This document shows positions 47,571 through 58,184 of a stretch of 64,000 nucleotides of DNA, piece after piece. Positions within the stretch are counted from its first letter, which is position 1; each line of letters begins with the position of its first letter. This stretch comes from Deinococcus puniceus (GTDB taxonomy: Bacteria > Deinococcota > Deinococci > Deinococcales > Deinococcaceae), in contig NZ_CP011387.1 of NCBI RefSeq assembly GCF_001644565.1, forward strand, positions 2,402,501 through 2,466,500. The letters are read 5' to 3'. The notes under the pieces are model-generated. The model saw nothing but the letters and a program-made list of their open reading frames with translations. It did not search any database and was not told the DNA's origin. A program made the position numbers and the translations under genes.

Positions 47571-49535
47571 ATGGCCCCTGCCCGATTTGCCCGCGCCCGA
47601 TCTGGATCTGCCCGGTTGTTTGCGCCGCTGCATTCGCGGCGAGCCGCCTTGACCCTGCTCCTGCTGTCTGGGCTGCTGGCTGGCCCGCTCGCGGCCTCTG
47701 CGGGTGCCCAAACTGCCCAGAACGCCGACCAAGCCCTCCCGCCCATCACCACTTCTCCGGCTCAGACCACAGGGGCACAGAACACGGGCGGCTACTCCAC
47801 CAACCGCTTTTTTGAAGACCTGAAGGCGGGCAAAGTCGCGCAGGTCACGCTGGACGGGGCGGGCAATGCCAGCGTCACTTTTATCAATGCCTCGCGGCCG
47901 CGTTCGGTGGTCGTGCCGCCCGACGCAGTGACTCTGAAGCGCATTCGGGCGGCGGGCGTGCCCCTGCGCGTGACGCCGGGTGGGTCGCCCTTTGGCTGGA
48001 TCGGGCAAGTGCTGCCCTTGATCCTGACCGGGCTGATTTTGCTGGTGCTGTGGCGCTCACTGCGGGGCGCTCAGGGCGGAGGCAACGCGGCGAGTCAATT
48101 TGGGAAATCGAAGGCAGCAGTCATTGCGGAGGGCCAGATCAAACAGACCTTCGCCGACGTAGCAGGCTGTGACGAAGCCAAGCAAGATTTACAAGAAGTC
48201 GTCGAATTCCTCCGTCACCCCGAGAGATACCACCAACTCGGCGCACGCATCCCACACGGCGTCCTCTTGGTTGGCCCCCCTGGCAGTGGCAAGACCTTGC
48301 TCGCTAAAGCTGTCGCAGGCGAAGCCAAAGTGCCTTATTACTCCATCTCCGGTTCAGATTTCGTCGAAATGTTCGTCGGCGTCGGGGCGGCCCGTGTCCG
48401 TGACCTGTTCGAGCAAGCCAGAAAAAGTGCGCCCTGCATCGTCTTCATCGACGAAATAGATGCTGTTGGGCGCAAACGTGGCGTGAGTCTTCAGGGTGGC
48501 AACGACGAACGCGAACAGACCCTCAATCAATTGCTCGTGGAAATGGACGGCTTCGGCAGTGGACAAGAAGTGATTATCTTGGCCGCCACGAACAGACCCG
48601 ATGTCTTGGATGCGGCTCTCTTGCGGCCCGGACGCTTTGACCGTCAAGTCGTCGTCGACGCACCCGATGTGCGGGGCCGGGAAATGGTCTTGCGGATTCA
48701 TGCCCGGAAAAAGCCGCTGGACGCCAGTGTGGATTTGGCTCTGGTGGCTCGCAGAACCGCAGGCATGGTAGGAGCCGATCTCGAAAACCTGTTGAACGAA
48801 GCCGCACTCTTGGCGGCGCGGGAAGGGCGGACGCGGATTACGGGGCGGGATGTGGATGAGGCGCGTGACCGGGTGCTGATGGGGCCGGAACGCCGCAGCC
48901 TCGTGGTCAGAGAAGCAGACCGCAAGGTGACGGCCTACCACGAAGTCGGACATGCCCTCGCCGCTCAATTGTTGCCACATGCCAACCGAGTCGCCAAACT
49001 CACCGTTGTGCCGCGTGGCCGGGCCGCAGGGTACATGATGCCCGACGCCGATGACCGCCTGCACGTGACTCGGCACGCGCTGGAAGACATGATCGCGGTG
49101 GCTCTGGCAGGCCGCGCCGCCGAGGAAGTGGTGTACGGCGAGGTCACGACTGGGGCGCAAAACGACTTTCAGCAGGCCACCAACATCGCCCGCCGCATGG
49201 TCACCGAATGGGGCATGTCAGACCGGATCGGCAAGGTGGCCCTCGCCTCCGACGACGGCAACTTTCTGGGCGGCGGTTCTCAGGCCATGCCTATCAGCGA
49301 GGCTACCGCGTTTGCTGTAGACGAGGAAGTCCGCGCCCTGATCGACACCGCCTATGCCCGCGCGCTGGACTTGGTGCGGGAGCATCTGGCGGGCGTTCAC
49401 GAGATCGTGCGGGTGCTGCTCCGCCGGGAAACCCTGAGTGGCGAGGAATTCAGTACCCTCCTGGCGGGCGGCACGCTGGACGACTTGCCCACGCCGCCTG
49501 CATTGGCGGGCGGCGGCTCTCCCCTGCCCGCCTAA
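47571..49535 (+). CDS. ftsH: ATP-dependent zinc metalloprotease FtsH
   Basis: 654-residue membrane AAA+ protease. TM1 ([20 protein letters not shown]), a ~90-residue periplasmic part, TM2 ([18 protein letters not shown]), then AAA with Walker A GPPGSGKT, Walker B IVFIDEID, and the second region of homology. The zinc site is HEVGH with the third ligand in the later helix. GC3 and codon choice change inside the AAA region (about 48160-48740: Val GTC and Leu CTC instead of GTG and CTG, and AGA arginine), suggesting recombination with another ftsH copy. Confidence 0.95.
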   Translation: MAPARFARARSGSARLFAPLHSRRAALTLLLLSGLLAGPLAASAGAQTAQNADQALPPITTSPAQTTGAQNTGGYSTNRFFEDLKAGKVAQVTLDGAGNASVTFINASRPRSVVVPPDAVTLKRIRAAGVPLRVTPGGSPFGWIGQVLPLILTGLILLVLWRSLRGAQGGGNAASQFGKSKAAVIAEGQIKQTFADVAGCDEAKQDLQEVVEFLRHPERYHQLGARIPHGVLLVGPPGSGKTLLAKAVAGEAKVPYYSISGSDFVEMFVGVGAARVRDLFEQARKSAPCIVFIDEIDAVGRKRGVSLQGGNDEREQTLNQLLVEMDGFGSGQEVIILAATNRPDVLDAALLRPGRFDRQVVVDAPDVRGREMVLRIHARKKPLDASVDLALVARRTAGMVGADLENLLNEAALLAAREGRTRITGRDVDEARDRVLMGPERRSLVVREADRKVTAYHEVGHALAAQLLPHANRVAKLTVVPRGRAAGYMMPDADDRLHVTRHALEDMIAVALAGRAAEEVVYGEVTTGAQNDFQQATNIARRMVTEWGMSDRIGKVALASDDGNFLGGGSQAMPISEATAFAVDEEVRALIDTAYARALDLVREHLAGVHEIVRVLLRRETLSGEEFSTLLAGGTLDDLPTPPALAGGGSPLPA

Positions 49536-49547
49536 GTGCTGTCTGAT

Positions 49548-49680
49548 ACGAACTTAAAATCGGTCGAAGACGAATTTCGAGCGAAGCGAGTGGAAGAAAC
49601 GACGGGATGGCGGCGATGGACGACCCTATCGGTGCTTTTGCGGATGTTCGGGAATCAAAGCAATCCCGTATGAGACACGA
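49548..49680. repeat. TGATAC-bounded MITE-like repeat, copy 2
   Basis: Begins CTGATACG and ends CCCGTATGAG; contains GAGCGAAGCGAGTGG. Related to 17544-17697 but shorter and diverged. Confidence 0.4.
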
Positions 49681-49689
49681 AACAAGAAG

Positions 49690-49720
49690 GCTGCCGCGAG
49701 CATTCAATGCTCGCGGCAGC
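49690..49720. terminator. hairpin between ftsH and mscS
   Basis: A 13-15-bp stem (49690-49704 with 49706-49720) between converging genes, followed by TTCGTTC on plus and CTTCTTG on minus. Confidence 0.7.
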
Positions 49721-49740
49721 TTCGTTCCTGACAGAGGTGG

Positions 49741-50922
49741 TCAACTCTCGTCGTCTTCCGGGTCACGGGTGGTGCTGGGCTTCACAGGCGTGTGGGTGCG
49801 GTCTTGCGTGTCACGTGGGTCGCGGGGCAAATCGTCGCGGGTAATCTTGATTTCTATGGGCGTGCCCCCAAAGTTGAGAGAGCGCTGCGGAAACGGGATT
49901 TCGATGGCGGCCTGATCCATAGCGATTTTGATGCGGCGGTTGAATTCACGGCCAATCGCGTACTGGCTCTTGGGCTGCACCTTGAACAAGGCCCGCAACG
50001 TCACGCTGTCGGGAGCAAGCTGCGTCACGCCCTGCATTTCCGGGGCTTCCAGAAAAAACGGACTCCATTCGGGATCGGCGTAGATTTCGTTGCTCACGGC
50101 TTCCAGCACGCGCAGGGCGTCGTTGATGTTGGCAGTGTAGGTGACGTTCACGGTAGCGACCACGCGGCTCCAGTCTTTGCTGCTCACACTGACGGTCAGA
50201 ATCTGGCCGTTGGGGATGATATGCACCGTGCCGTCCAGCGCCCGGAGTGCCGTGACACGCAAATTCAGGCGCTCCACGTTGCCCGACAACAGGCCCGTAT
50301 TGACTGTAATCACGTCGCCCACGCCGTACTGGTCTTCCAACAGAATGAAAAAACCGGTGAACACATCTTTGATCAGGCTTTGAGCGCCGAACCCCACTGC
50401 CAACCCCAGCACTGACACACCTGCCAGCAAGCTGGTGGCATTCACGCCCAGCGTTTGCAGGCCCGCAATCAGGCCAATAATGACCACCACGGCTTTCAGC
50501 GAACTTTCCACCACACCTTTCAGGGTCTGGATTCGCACGCTGCGGCGGTTGAATTCTTCCTCGGCCACGATGCGTCCGGCGAGGCTGCCGATCAGATTCC
50601 ACGCGATCAGGGCCAGCGCCAAAATGACCACAGCTTGCCCCGCGCTGTTGCGGAATCCGCCCACGATGTCTTGGCCCAATTCGAACAAAAATGGGATAGA
50701 TGGCAGGTAGGCCACGTGCGTAGCGACGGCCAGCCAGCCCACCGTACAGGTCAGCAGCCACAGCCATTTCAGGGCCATCAGCAGGCGGCGGTTCACATGC
50801 GCCTCTACTCCCCGAATCAGGGTGCGCCCGAAGCGGTAGAGCGCGTAAGCGATGACAGCGGTCAGGGCCAGCCCGAACCACACTTGCGGTTTAGACAGTT
50901 GAATAATGAGGGCGTCCAGCAT
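49741..50922 (-). CDS. MscS-family small-conductance mechanosensitive channel
   Basis: 393 residues. Several hydrophobic helices (VWFGLALTAVIAYALY, ALKWLWLLTCTVGWLAV, AVVILALALIAWNLIG, AVVVIIGLIAGLQTLG) precede the pore helix LLAGVSVLGLAVGFGAQ and the hallmark LIKDVFTGFFILLEDQYGVGD. The beta domain holds TALRALDGTVHIIPNGQI. The C-terminal tail is charged and disordered. Osmotic-tension channel; exact paralog unassigned. Confidence 0.93.
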   Translation of the reverse strand: MLDALIIQLSKPQVWFGLALTAVIAYALYRFGRTLIRGVEAHVNRRLLMALKWLWLLTCTVGWLAVATHVAYLPSIPFLFELGQDIVGGFRNSAGQAVVILALALIAWNLIGSLAGRIVAEEEFNRRSVRIQTLKGVVESSLKAVVVIIGLIAGLQTLGVNATSLLAGVSVLGLAVGFGAQSLIKDVFTGFFILLEDQYGVGDVITVNTGLLSGNVERLNLRVTALRALDGTVHIIPNGQILTVSVSSKDWSRVVATVNVTYTANINDALRVLEAVSNEIYADPEWSPFFLEAPEMQGVTQLAPDSVTLRALFKVQPKSQYAIGREFNRRIKIAMDQAAIEIPFPQRSLNFGGTPIEIKITRDDLPRDPRDTQDRTHTPVKPSTTRDPEDDES

Positions 50923-51013
50923 CCGTCCAATCTTTCATACATCGGCGGGCAGCAGCGGGGAAATCCGCAAAACAGCCGCCGTTCACTGCGGCGGCCTACT
51001 TCTATGCAGCGGT

Positions 51014-52048
51014 CTATTTCTGTGCAAAGGCCGCTTCCAGCTTGGGAATCAGCTGGGCTTCGTGGGCACGTGCCGCCCGCAGCAGGGCATTCTTGACTGC
51101 TCTGGCGTCGGCGCTGCCGTGCCCGATAAAGGCCAGCCCGCGCACGCCCACCAGAATGCTGGCCCCGTAGGTGCTGGGATCCATGCGTTCTGCGAGGCCC
51201 CGCAGTGCACCGCGTACCAGCAGGCCGCCCAGCTTGCTTTTCAGGGTGCTGCCCAACGCCTCGCGCACCCAGCCGAACAGCACTTTGGCTTCTCCCTCGG
51301 CCAGTTTCAGCACCACGTTTCCGGTAAAACCGTCGGTGACGACAATATCGGTGGTGCCCAAAAAGATGTCGCGGCCCTCGATGTTGCCGTGAAAGTTCAG
51401 GGTTTTGCCGTGCATGTCGCGCAGCAGGGCGTGGGTCTCCAGCACCAGCGCACTGCCCTTGTGGTCTTCTTCGCCAATGCTGAGCAGGCCCACCGTGGGG
51501 TTTTCCTTGTCCTCCACCACGCGCAGGTACACGCTCGCCAGCCGCGCCCACTGCGCCAGATACTGCGCCTTCACGTCGGCGTTTGCCCCGGCATCCAGCA
51601 GGGTGGTAAAGCCCGATTTGGCAGGCAGATGGGTCAGAATCGCGGGCCGGTCTACGCCTTTAATGCGGCCCAGAGTGAGCAGGGCGCTCGCCATCGTGGC
51701 TCCGCTGTGGCCCATGCTGACGGCGGCAGCGGCCTTGCCCTCCTTCACCAGACGGGTACACACGTTGATGCTGGCCTCGGTGCGGCTCCGCACGTCGCTG
51801 GCGTGTTCGTCCATCCCGATCACATCGGCGGCGTCTACCACTTCCAGTGGCAGGCCAGAGCTTCCGGCGTATTTGCCCAGTTCGGCGTGCAGCTTCACGC
51901 GGTCACCGACCAGCAGCACCGACACGCCCGCGCGGGCGGCCAACACCGCGCCCTCTACATTGGGCAGCGCACCGAAATCGCCCCCCACCGCGTCCAGCGC
52001 CATCGGCAGGGCAGATGCGGCGCTGGGAACTTCTGCTTTAGCGGTCAT
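51014..52048 (-). CDS. plsX: phosphate acyltransferase PlsX
   Basis: 344 residues. Makes acyl-phosphate from acyl-ACP for phospholipid synthesis. MALDAVGGDFGALPNVEG, VSMGHSGATMASALL and TDIVVTDGFTGNVVLKLAEG are signatures. The gene overlaps the upstream NYN gene by 11 bases. Together with acpS and the PlsC-like gene it places several lipid-synthesis steps in the window. Confidence 0.95.
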   Translation of the reverse strand: MTAKAEVPSAASALPMALDAVGGDFGALPNVEGAVLAARAGVSVLLVGDRVKLHAELGKYAGSSGLPLEVVDAADVIGMDEHASDVRSRTEASINVCTRLVKEGKAAAAVSMGHSGATMASALLTLGRIKGVDRPAILTHLPAKSGFTTLLDAGANADVKAQYLAQWARLASVYLRVVEDKENPTVGLLSIGEEDHKGSALVLETHALLRDMHGKTLNFHGNIEGRDIFLGTTDIVVTDGFTGNVVLKLAEGEAKVLFGWVREALGSTLKSKLGGLLVRGALRGLAERMDPSTYGASILVGVRGLAFIGHGSADARAVKNALLRAARAHEAQLIPKLEAAFAQK

Positions 52049-52652
52049 CCGCGTCGGTCAGGGCCGCTGACGTGTAGAAAGGACGGGTCTCGGTGCCGCG
52101 TGTCTCCGCGCTTCTGCCGCCTTCGCTGGGCAGGCGGTAGCCGGGGCGCTCCACTTGCTCCCGAATGTCCTTGAAATCCACATACCCATCGGCGGCGTTG
52201 CGGAGTTCGTAGCTGGTCATCTCGGGAATGCTGGCCACCACGACGCGCTTGCCCCGCGCCCGCAGCACTTCCACCGGGCGCTCGAAATCGCCGTCGCCCG
52301 TCAGCAGCACCGCCGTATCGAACCGCTCGGAAGTCGTCAGCAAATCGGTCACAATTTCTATATCGAGGCTGGCTCGCCTATGCGTATCGCCGTGCTCGTC
52401 TGTATTCTCACGCAGAGGCCGGGTACGCACCGTGTACCCCATATAGGTCAGCGCGTCTATAAAGCGTTTTTGCTTGTCGTCCATAGGCAGCGGCACGGCG
52501 GTGTAATAAAAGGCGTTGTACAGCACGCCGTAGCCCGCAAAATGCTCCAGAATCTTGCGGTGATCGAAGTTCCAGCCGAGGCGCTTGGCTGCTGCGTACA
52601 CGTTTGCGCCATCAATAAATAATGCAATTCGTTCCATTTGAATACCGTCCAT
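52038..52652 (-). CDS. NYN-domain (LabA/DUF88-like) putative ribonuclease
   Basis: 204 residues from ATG 52652, which has GGAGG eight bases upstream; ATG 52667 (with TATGAT seven bases before it) is a leaderless alternative. The PIN-like NYN acidic residues are in LFIDGANVYAAAK, SLDIEIVTDLL and LLTGDGDFERPVE. FYYTAVPLPMDDKQKRF fits LabA-type proteins. NYN domains are metal-dependent RNases; the target is unknown. It overlaps plsX, so the two are coexpressed. Confidence 0.85.
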   Translation of the reverse strand: MDGIQMERIALFIDGANVYAAAKRLGWNFDHRKILEHFAGYGVLYNAFYYTAVPLPMDDKQKRFIDALTYMGYTVRTRPLRENTDEHGDTHRRASLDIEIVTDLLTTSERFDTAVLLTGDGDFERPVEVLRARGKRVVVASIPEMTSYELRNAADGYVDFKDIREQVERPGYRLPSEGGRSAETRGTETRPFYTSAALTDADDR

Positions 52653-52813
52653 TGGTCTTGCCTCCATCGAATAGATCATACTGATAAGTGGTGCTGAATC
52701 GTCTTTCAAGCTGACAATACCGGGATAAGAAGAGAATTGAGATTCGGCGCGCTCCCCCTAAGATCTGGCCCCTAAGATAACGCAAGCGGGCAAAAGAAAG
52801 GCAGGCCAGAGGA

Positions 52814-53173
52814 TCAGGCTCCGGGGCGCGGAATCTGGGGCCGCGCCTGCTCTAGGCCCACGGCGTTCAGGGCCGCCCAGACATCGGCCCGCAACCCAGC
52901 CAGATCAATCCCCGCGTACTCGGCGGGCAAGGTGTCCAGATACTGTTCGGCCTTGGTAAAATTGCGGTGCGCCAGACTGCCGTGATGCCAGCGTTTGTGC
53001 AGGGCCGCCGCCAGCAAAATTAGGGCCGACAAGCAGGCCCGCTCCTCGCCTGTAGCCCGCAGCCACACGCCTTCCCACGCCTCGTGCGCTTCCCACCAGT
53101 GGCGTGCATTAAACAGCCGGATGCCTTCTTGCCACGCCTCTGAATCCCGCGCCTGTAAATCCGATGCTGCCAT
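52814..53173 (-). CDS. DUF309 family protein
   Basis: 119 residues. IRLFNARHWWEAHEAWEGVWL and KRWHHGSLAHRNFTKAEQYL match the helical DUF309 domain with conserved Glu/His/Trp. Function unknown. TACTGT six bases before the ATG suggests a leaderless mRNA. Confidence 0.85.
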   Translation of the reverse strand: MAASDLQARDSEAWQEGIRLFNARHWWEAHEAWEGVWLRATGEERACLSALILLAAALHKRWHHGSLAHRNFTKAEQYLDTLPAEYAGIDLAGLRADVWAALNAVGLEQARPQIPRPGA

Positions 53174-53283
53174 GCCCCAACAGTAAGGCCGGTGACAGCG
53201 TATGACGCGGCCATGAACGATGGGTTAGGTCACCCCCATATGCCGCCTATCTGCCCGGTGTACAGCGGCGTATACTTTATTTT

Positions 53284-53643
53284 ATGAAGCCTGTAGAACT
53301 CTCAGACAGCAATTTTACCGCCGAAATCAGCGAAGGCCTGACGCTGGTTGATTTCTGGGCACCGTGGTGTGGCCCGTGCCGCATCATCGCCCCAGTGATA
53401 GAGGAATTGGCTGGGCAGTACGAAGGCCGCGTCAAAATCGGTAAGCTGAACGTCGATGACAACCCGATGGTGCAGGGCCAGTACCGCGTGATGAGCATTC
53501 CCACGCTGATCTTGTTCAAGGACGGCCAGCCCGTAGAAGGCGTCGTGGGCGCACAGCCCAAGCGGGCCTTCGAAGCCCTACTTGACAAGTATGCCGTGAC
53601 TGCCCAAGCCCCCGCCGCTGTAGAAAGCGTCTCGGCCAACTAA
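53284..53643 (+). CDS. trxA: thioredoxin
   Basis: 119 residues. Active site WCGPC follows VDFWAP; cis-Pro is in VMSIPTLILFKDG. Cytosolic disulfide reductase. The C-terminus has ~12 extra Ala/Pro residues. TATACT seven bases before the ATG, in an AT-rich stretch, gives a leaderless start. A terminator follows. Other Trx copies may exist outside the window. Confidence 0.95.
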   Translation: MKPVELSDSNFTAEISEGLTLVDFWAPWCGPCRIIAPVIEELAGQYEGRVKIGKLNVDDNPMVQGQYRVMSIPTLILFKDGQPVEGVVGAQPKRAFEALLDKYAVTAQAPAAVESVSAN

Positions 53644-53660
53644 AGCCAACCAGCAGCGAG

Positions 53661-53686
53661 CCGCCTCCGATTTGGGGGCGGTTTTT
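53661..53686 (+). terminator. terminator of thioredoxin gene
   Basis: CCGCCTCC, a 5-base loop and GGGGGCGG (one G-T pair) followed by TTTTT. Confidence 0.85.
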
Positions 53687-53705
53687 GTTGGGCTGGGTAT
53701 GAGGG

Positions 53706-53741
53706 CTTGGTCTAAGGGTCGAAGGGACTAAAGGCTGCAAG
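53706..53741. repeat. short GTCTAAGG-type repeat fragment
   Basis: GGTCTAAGGGTCGAAGGG and a degenerate continuation, like the repeat units at 1838 and 41474. Confidence 0.5.
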
Positions 53742-53815
53742 AGCCAAAGCAAAAGTCAAAGCCGTGCAGCACCAGCAAAAACGAAATTTCATGAGCCACC
53801 CTTAAACCCGCCCAC

Positions 53816-54388
53816 TCAGAACCGCACCACGTCCGGCGGCGTCCACGCGTGCAGCGCCTCCCCTAGCAAAATCTCGCCCTCTTCCCATTCGCCGTGCCCG
53901 CTGTTTTCGTTGATATGCCCTGCTTCGCCCGCCGAGACCAGATCGGCTTCCCACGCTTCGGCAAAGGCGGTGGCGCGGTCTAGGGTTACATACGGGTCGT
54001 TTTCGCTGGCAATGATCAGGGTGGGAAAGGGGAGCGGCTGCATGGGAATCGGAGCCATCTGGCACACCACTGGGTCGGCTTCCAGCATTCCGGGTTGCTC
54101 GGCGTCGGTAGGGGCCACCAGCAGCGCCCCGCGCACCCGCTCATGACCGCCATAAATCTGCGCCCAATGCACAATCGTCAGCACGCCGCAGGAATGGCCC
54201 GCCAGCACCAGTTCGCCGGGAGTGACGTCTATGGCTTCTTGCAATCTGGCCGACCACCCTGCCGGGGTCGGGTCTTCCCAATCGTCCTGCACCACGCGGG
54301 CCGCGCCGAATTTGGTCTCCCACAGCGTTTGCCAGTGCTGCGGCCCACTGTCGCCAAGGCCGGGAACGATAATCAGGGTTGGGGTCAT
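53816..54388 (-). CDS. RBBP9/YdeN-type serine hydrolase
   Basis: 190 residues. VPGLGDSGPQHWQTLWE is the family opening; the nucleophile is in LAGHSCGVL; Asp is in ASENDPYV; His in AGHINENSGHGEW. Cytosolic alpha/beta hydrolase, substrate unknown. TACCCT six bases before the ATG indicates a leaderless mRNA. Confidence 0.9.
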   Translation of the reverse strand: MTPTLIIVPGLGDSGPQHWQTLWETKFGAARVVQDDWEDPTPAGWSARLQEAIDVTPGELVLAGHSCGVLTIVHWAQIYGGHERVRGALLVAPTDAEQPGMLEADPVVCQMAPIPMQPLPFPTLIIASENDPYVTLDRATAFAEAWEADLVSAGEAGHINENSGHGEWEEGEILLGEALHAWTPPDVVRF

Positions 54389-54432
54389 GGGAAAAGGGTA
54401 GCAGAGGCAGACAAAATAATTTCAGGCCAAAA

Positions 54433-54457
54433 CAAAAACCCCCCGCACAGGGCGGGG
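54433..54457 (-). terminator. terminator of the ribosomal-protein operon
   Basis: On the minus strand CCCCGCC, short loop, GCGGGG and TTTTTG, 32 bases after the rplQ stop. Confidence 0.88.
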
Positions 54458-54488
54458 AGCGTTCGTCAGTCTTGAACTGAAGAGGGCT

Positions 54489-54839
54489 TTAGACGAGTTC
54501 GATCAGGGCCATCGTCACACCGTCGCCCCGGCGGGTGCCGATGCGGAGGATGCGCGTGTAGCCGCCGGGACGCTCGGCGTACTTGGGAGCCACTTCGTCC
54601 ATGACCTTGCGAACGACCATGATGTCGTGGATGTCGCGGGCCACCAGACGGCGGGCGTGCAGGTCGCCACCTTTGGCGGTGGTGATCAGCTTCTCTACGA
54701 AAGGACGCAGCTCTTTGGCTTTCGTGAGGGTCGTCTGGATACGGCCCTCGCGCAGCAGTGCCGTGGCTTGGGCGCGGGCCAAAGCGGTACGGGAACTGCT
54801 GTTGCGGTTGAGCTTGCGGCCACTTTTACCGTGACGCAT
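54489..54839 (-). CDS. rplQ: 50S ribosomal protein L17
   Basis: 116 residues. [20 protein letters not shown] and the [11 protein letters not shown] region are characteristic; the C-terminus has [14 protein letters not shown]. Binds domain III of 23S rRNA near the exit tunnel. Last gene of the operon, 54 bases after rpoA, with AAGGAG before its ATG. Confidence 0.98.
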   Translation of the reverse strand: MRHGKSGRKLNRNSSSRTALARAQATALLREGRIQTTLTKAKELRPFVEKLITTAKGGDLHARRLVARDIHDIMVVRKVMDEVAPKYAERPGGYTRILRIGTRRGDGVTMALIELV

Positions 54840-54893
54840 GAGGAATCTCCTTGAGAATAGGCGTGACTGCCTAGAGATGAATGGGCGAAAAGA

Positions 54894-55895
54894 TCAGTCG
54901 CGCAGCGCGAGGCCGAACTGTGCCAACTGCTGCTTGATCTCGTCGAGGCTGCGCTCACCGATGCCGGGAACCTTTTTCAGGTCGCGGTCAGAGAGGGCGC
55001 ACAGGGCGTCCACACTGTCGATGCCTTCTTCTTTCAAAGAGTGCAGGACGCGGGTGGTGAGGCCGAGGCCCTCGAGGGTCACGCGGGGCGTGTCGAGATC
55101 GGCGGGGTAAGGCTGAGGATTGATGCTGAGTTCAGGCTGACGGGGCAGGTCGTACACGCTGGGCGCACTGGGCGCGGCAGGCGTGTAGATGGGCGTCTGG
55201 ACTTCCGGCGCGAGGGCAGGAAGGGTTTCGACGTTACCGAACACCGTGAGTTCATCACGCAGAATCTCGACAGCTTTGTCGAGCGATTCCTGAGGGGTCG
55301 TGCTGCCGTCCGTCCAAATCCGAATAATCAAACGGTCAAGGTCGGTCTGCTGTCCCACGCGGGTATTTTCCACATGGTAGGCCACACGGCGCACCGGAGA
55401 GAACATCGCGTCAACAGGAATAGAGTTGATGCGGTCTTTGGTGGCGTGCTTGTCGGCGGGCACGTACCCTTCGCCTTCCTCCACGCGCACTTCCATCACC
55501 AGCTTGCCGTCTTCGGCCAGGGTAGCGATGTGCAGGTCAGGGTTGACGATTTCGGCGTCGCTCGGAACCTCGAAGGCACTGGCCCGCACGATCCCTTCAC
55601 CCTGCGCACGCAGCGTCAGGGTTTTGGGGCCGGGGGCGTGAAAACGCACAACCATTTCCTTGAGGTTCAGAATCAACTGAATGACGTCTTCTTTGACGCC
55701 AGGGATGGTGCTGAATTCGTGGAGGACGTCTTCGATGTACACGCTGGTGACAGCGGTACCGGGGATCGAAGACATCAGGATGCGGCGGACAGGATTCCCG
55801 ATGGTGACGCCGTAACCGCGCGTGAGCGGCTCTAGGACAAATTCGCCGTAATCGCCGTCCACGCGGGCTTTGAGTTGAGGGCGCTTCTGATCCAC
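54894..55895 (-). CDS. rpoA: RNA polymerase alpha subunit
   Basis: 333 residues. N-terminal assembly domain with GYGVTIGNPVRRILMSSIPG and FHAPGPKTLTLRA; C-terminal domain with TRVLHSLKEEGIDSVDALC and KKVPGIGERSLDEIKQQL. A ~40-residue Pro-rich linker joins them. Cotranscribed between rpsD and rplQ. Confidence 0.98.
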   Translation of the reverse strand: MDQKRPQLKARVDGDYGEFVLEPLTRGYGVTIGNPVRRILMSSIPGTAVTSVYIEDVLHEFSTIPGVKEDVIQLILNLKEMVVRFHAPGPKTLTLRAQGEGIVRASAFEVPSDAEIVNPDLHIATLAEDGKLVMEVRVEEGEGYVPADKHATKDRINSIPVDAMFSPVRRVAYHVENTRVGQQTDLDRLIIRIWTDGSTTPQESLDKAVEILRDELTVFGNVETLPALAPEVQTPIYTPAAPSAPSVYDLPRQPELSINPQPYPADLDTPRVTLEGLGLTTRVLHSLKEEGIDSVDALCALSDRDLKKVPGIGERSLDEIKQQLAQFGLALRD

Positions 55896-55908
55896 TGGGG
55901 CCTCCGTG

Positions 55909-56526
<618 letters not shown>

Positions 56527-56665
56527 GTTACGAACTCCTTAGCGGTCAAGCTGCTCTCAGTTGACCGGGTCTGCGGCCCTCTGGTGCCCGTTTCCTTGCC
56601 GGTGGTGCGGCTTTCCCGGCGAAGAACCGAGGCGGAAACGGGGCAGGTGGGCGCGCGCGTGTGCT

Positions 56666-57061
56666 TTAAGCGCGGTGCTTTTTCTTGGGGCGGCAGCCGT
56701 TGTGAGGCACGGGGGTGTCGTCCATGATGGACTTCACTTCGATGCCGCTGGCCTGAATAGCGCGGATGGCCTGTTCACGGCCAGAGCCGCTGCCACGCAC
56801 GATCACGTCGACGATGTTCATGCCGAAGGTTTGCTGCGCCTTCTTCACGGCGTCGGCGGCGGCGAGCTGGGCAGCGTAGGGCGTGCCCTTCTTGCTGCCC
56901 TTGTAGCCAATCGTGCCGCCACTCGACCAAGCAACGCTGTTGCCTTCAAGGTCGGTGATGGTCACGATGGTGTTGTTGTAGCTCGCGTGAACATAAGCGC
57001 GGCCTGCGCTGATGTTGCGGCGAGCGCGGCGGGGGGTCTTGCCTTTGGTTGATTTTGCCAT
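56666..57061 (-). CDS. rpsK: 30S ribosomal protein S11
   Basis: 131 residues. [38 protein letters not shown] and [18 protein letters not shown] are hallmark. Located in the platform of the 30S subunit. Seven bases separate it from rpsM; a 139-base gap precedes rpsD. Confidence 0.98.
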   Translation of the reverse strand: MAKSTKGKTPRRARRNISAGRAYVHASYNNTIVTITDLEGNSVAWSSGGTIGYKGSKKGTPYAAQLAAADAVKKAQQTFGMNIVDVIVRGSGSGREQAIRAIQASGIEVKSIMDDTPVPHNGCRPKKKHRA

Positions 57062-57067
57062 GGCTTA

Positions 57068-57447
57068 TTACTTCCTCGCCGCTTTCTTCTTACCGGCGAC
57101 GGTCTTGCGCGGCCCTTTACGGGTACGGGCATTCGTCTTGGTACGCTGGCCGCGCACGGGCAACCCACGGCGGTGACGCAGACCACGGTAAGCGCCGATG
57201 TCCATCAAGCGCTTGATGTTCTGGCCAACTTCGCTGCGGAGATCGCCTTCGACTTTGTAGGTCTTCTCGACGGCTTCACGCAGGGTGGACTGCTCGGCTT
57301 CGGTCAGGTTCTTGACGCGGGTATCGGGGCTAATGCCGGTACGCGCCAGGACTTCCTTAGCACGGGTCAGGCCGATGCCGTAGATGTAGGTCAGACCGAT
57401 TTCGATCCGCTTTTCGCGGGGAAGGTCAACGCCTGCAATACGGGCCA

Positions 57448-57448
<1 letters not shown>
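57068..57448 (-). CDS. rpsM: 30S ribosomal protein S13
   Basis: 126 residues from ATG 57448 ([20 protein letters not shown]). [14 protein letters not shown] and [20 protein letters not shown] follow. The ATG shares one base with the rpmJ stop (TAATG), so longer upstream frames are spurious. Confidence 0.98.
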
Positions 57449-57580
<132 letters not shown>

Positions 57581-57781
57581 GAACCGCCACCCATCTTGGT
57601 GACCGCTTAGCTGCGCTCGACCCTCTGGCCCTGCACGCTGGCAGAACGGGAGAATCTCTTTGGGCAACAAACCCCTGAACCTACGTGTGCGCCGTTTTCA
57701 GTGGGGCTTTTGGCTGACGCCTAGGCCCAAACTGCAACTGCGCCTCCTCAAATCCCGCCCAGAGCCTAAGCTCGTGGGGCG

Positions 57782-58039
57782 TTATTTGCGGTAGACGATG
57801 CGCCCACGGCTGGTGTCGTAGGGGCTGATTTCCAGAACCACACGGTCTCCGGGCAAAATACGGATGTAGTGAATTCGCATTTTACCGCTGATGTACGCCA
57901 GCAGGTCATGTCCAGTGTCCAGCTTCACGCGGAACGTGGTGTTCGGCAAAGCCTCCTCCACGACGCCCTCAGCCCGAACGGTATCGGACTCTTCCTTCTT
58001 ACGCTTTTCCCGCTGTTCCGGCATTTTTCGTCTTGCCAC
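57782..58039 (-). CDS. infA: translation initiation factor IF-1
   Basis: 85 residues from the GTG at 58039, which has GGAGG four bases upstream; ATG 58024 ([10 protein letters not shown]) is the alternative. The OB-fold core [38 protein letters not shown] and [14 protein letters not shown] is complete. The N-terminus is longer and more basic than usual IF-1. Binds the 30S A site. First gene of the infA-rplQ transcription unit. Confidence 0.95.
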   Translation of the reverse strand: MARRKMPEQREKRKKEESDTVRAEGVVEEALPNTTFRVKLDTGHDLLAYISGKMRIHYIRILPGDRVVLEISPYDTSRGRIVYRK

Positions 58040-58071
58040 GCAACCTCCAGGCTTGATGCAAGCCAAACGTA

Positions 58072-58100
58072 AAGGTATCACAGGTAAGCGCAAGGGGCAA
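58072..58100 (-). promoter_or_regulatory. possible promoter of infA operon
   Basis: On the minus strand TTGCCC (58100-58095), 17-bp spacer and TACCTT (58077-58072), 33 bases before the infA GTG. Confidence 0.45.
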
Positions 58101-58184
58101 GAGTGAAGAAAGACTAAAGAGGCGAGGCGTGCAGTTGTCCAAGCCTCATGGACAGCAGCACGCCTTTAGGTAGAAGAAGGTCTT

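Noticed and set aside
50906..52174. 422-residue plus-strand frame opposite plsX
   Set aside because: No recognisable protein; plsX on the other strand is certain.
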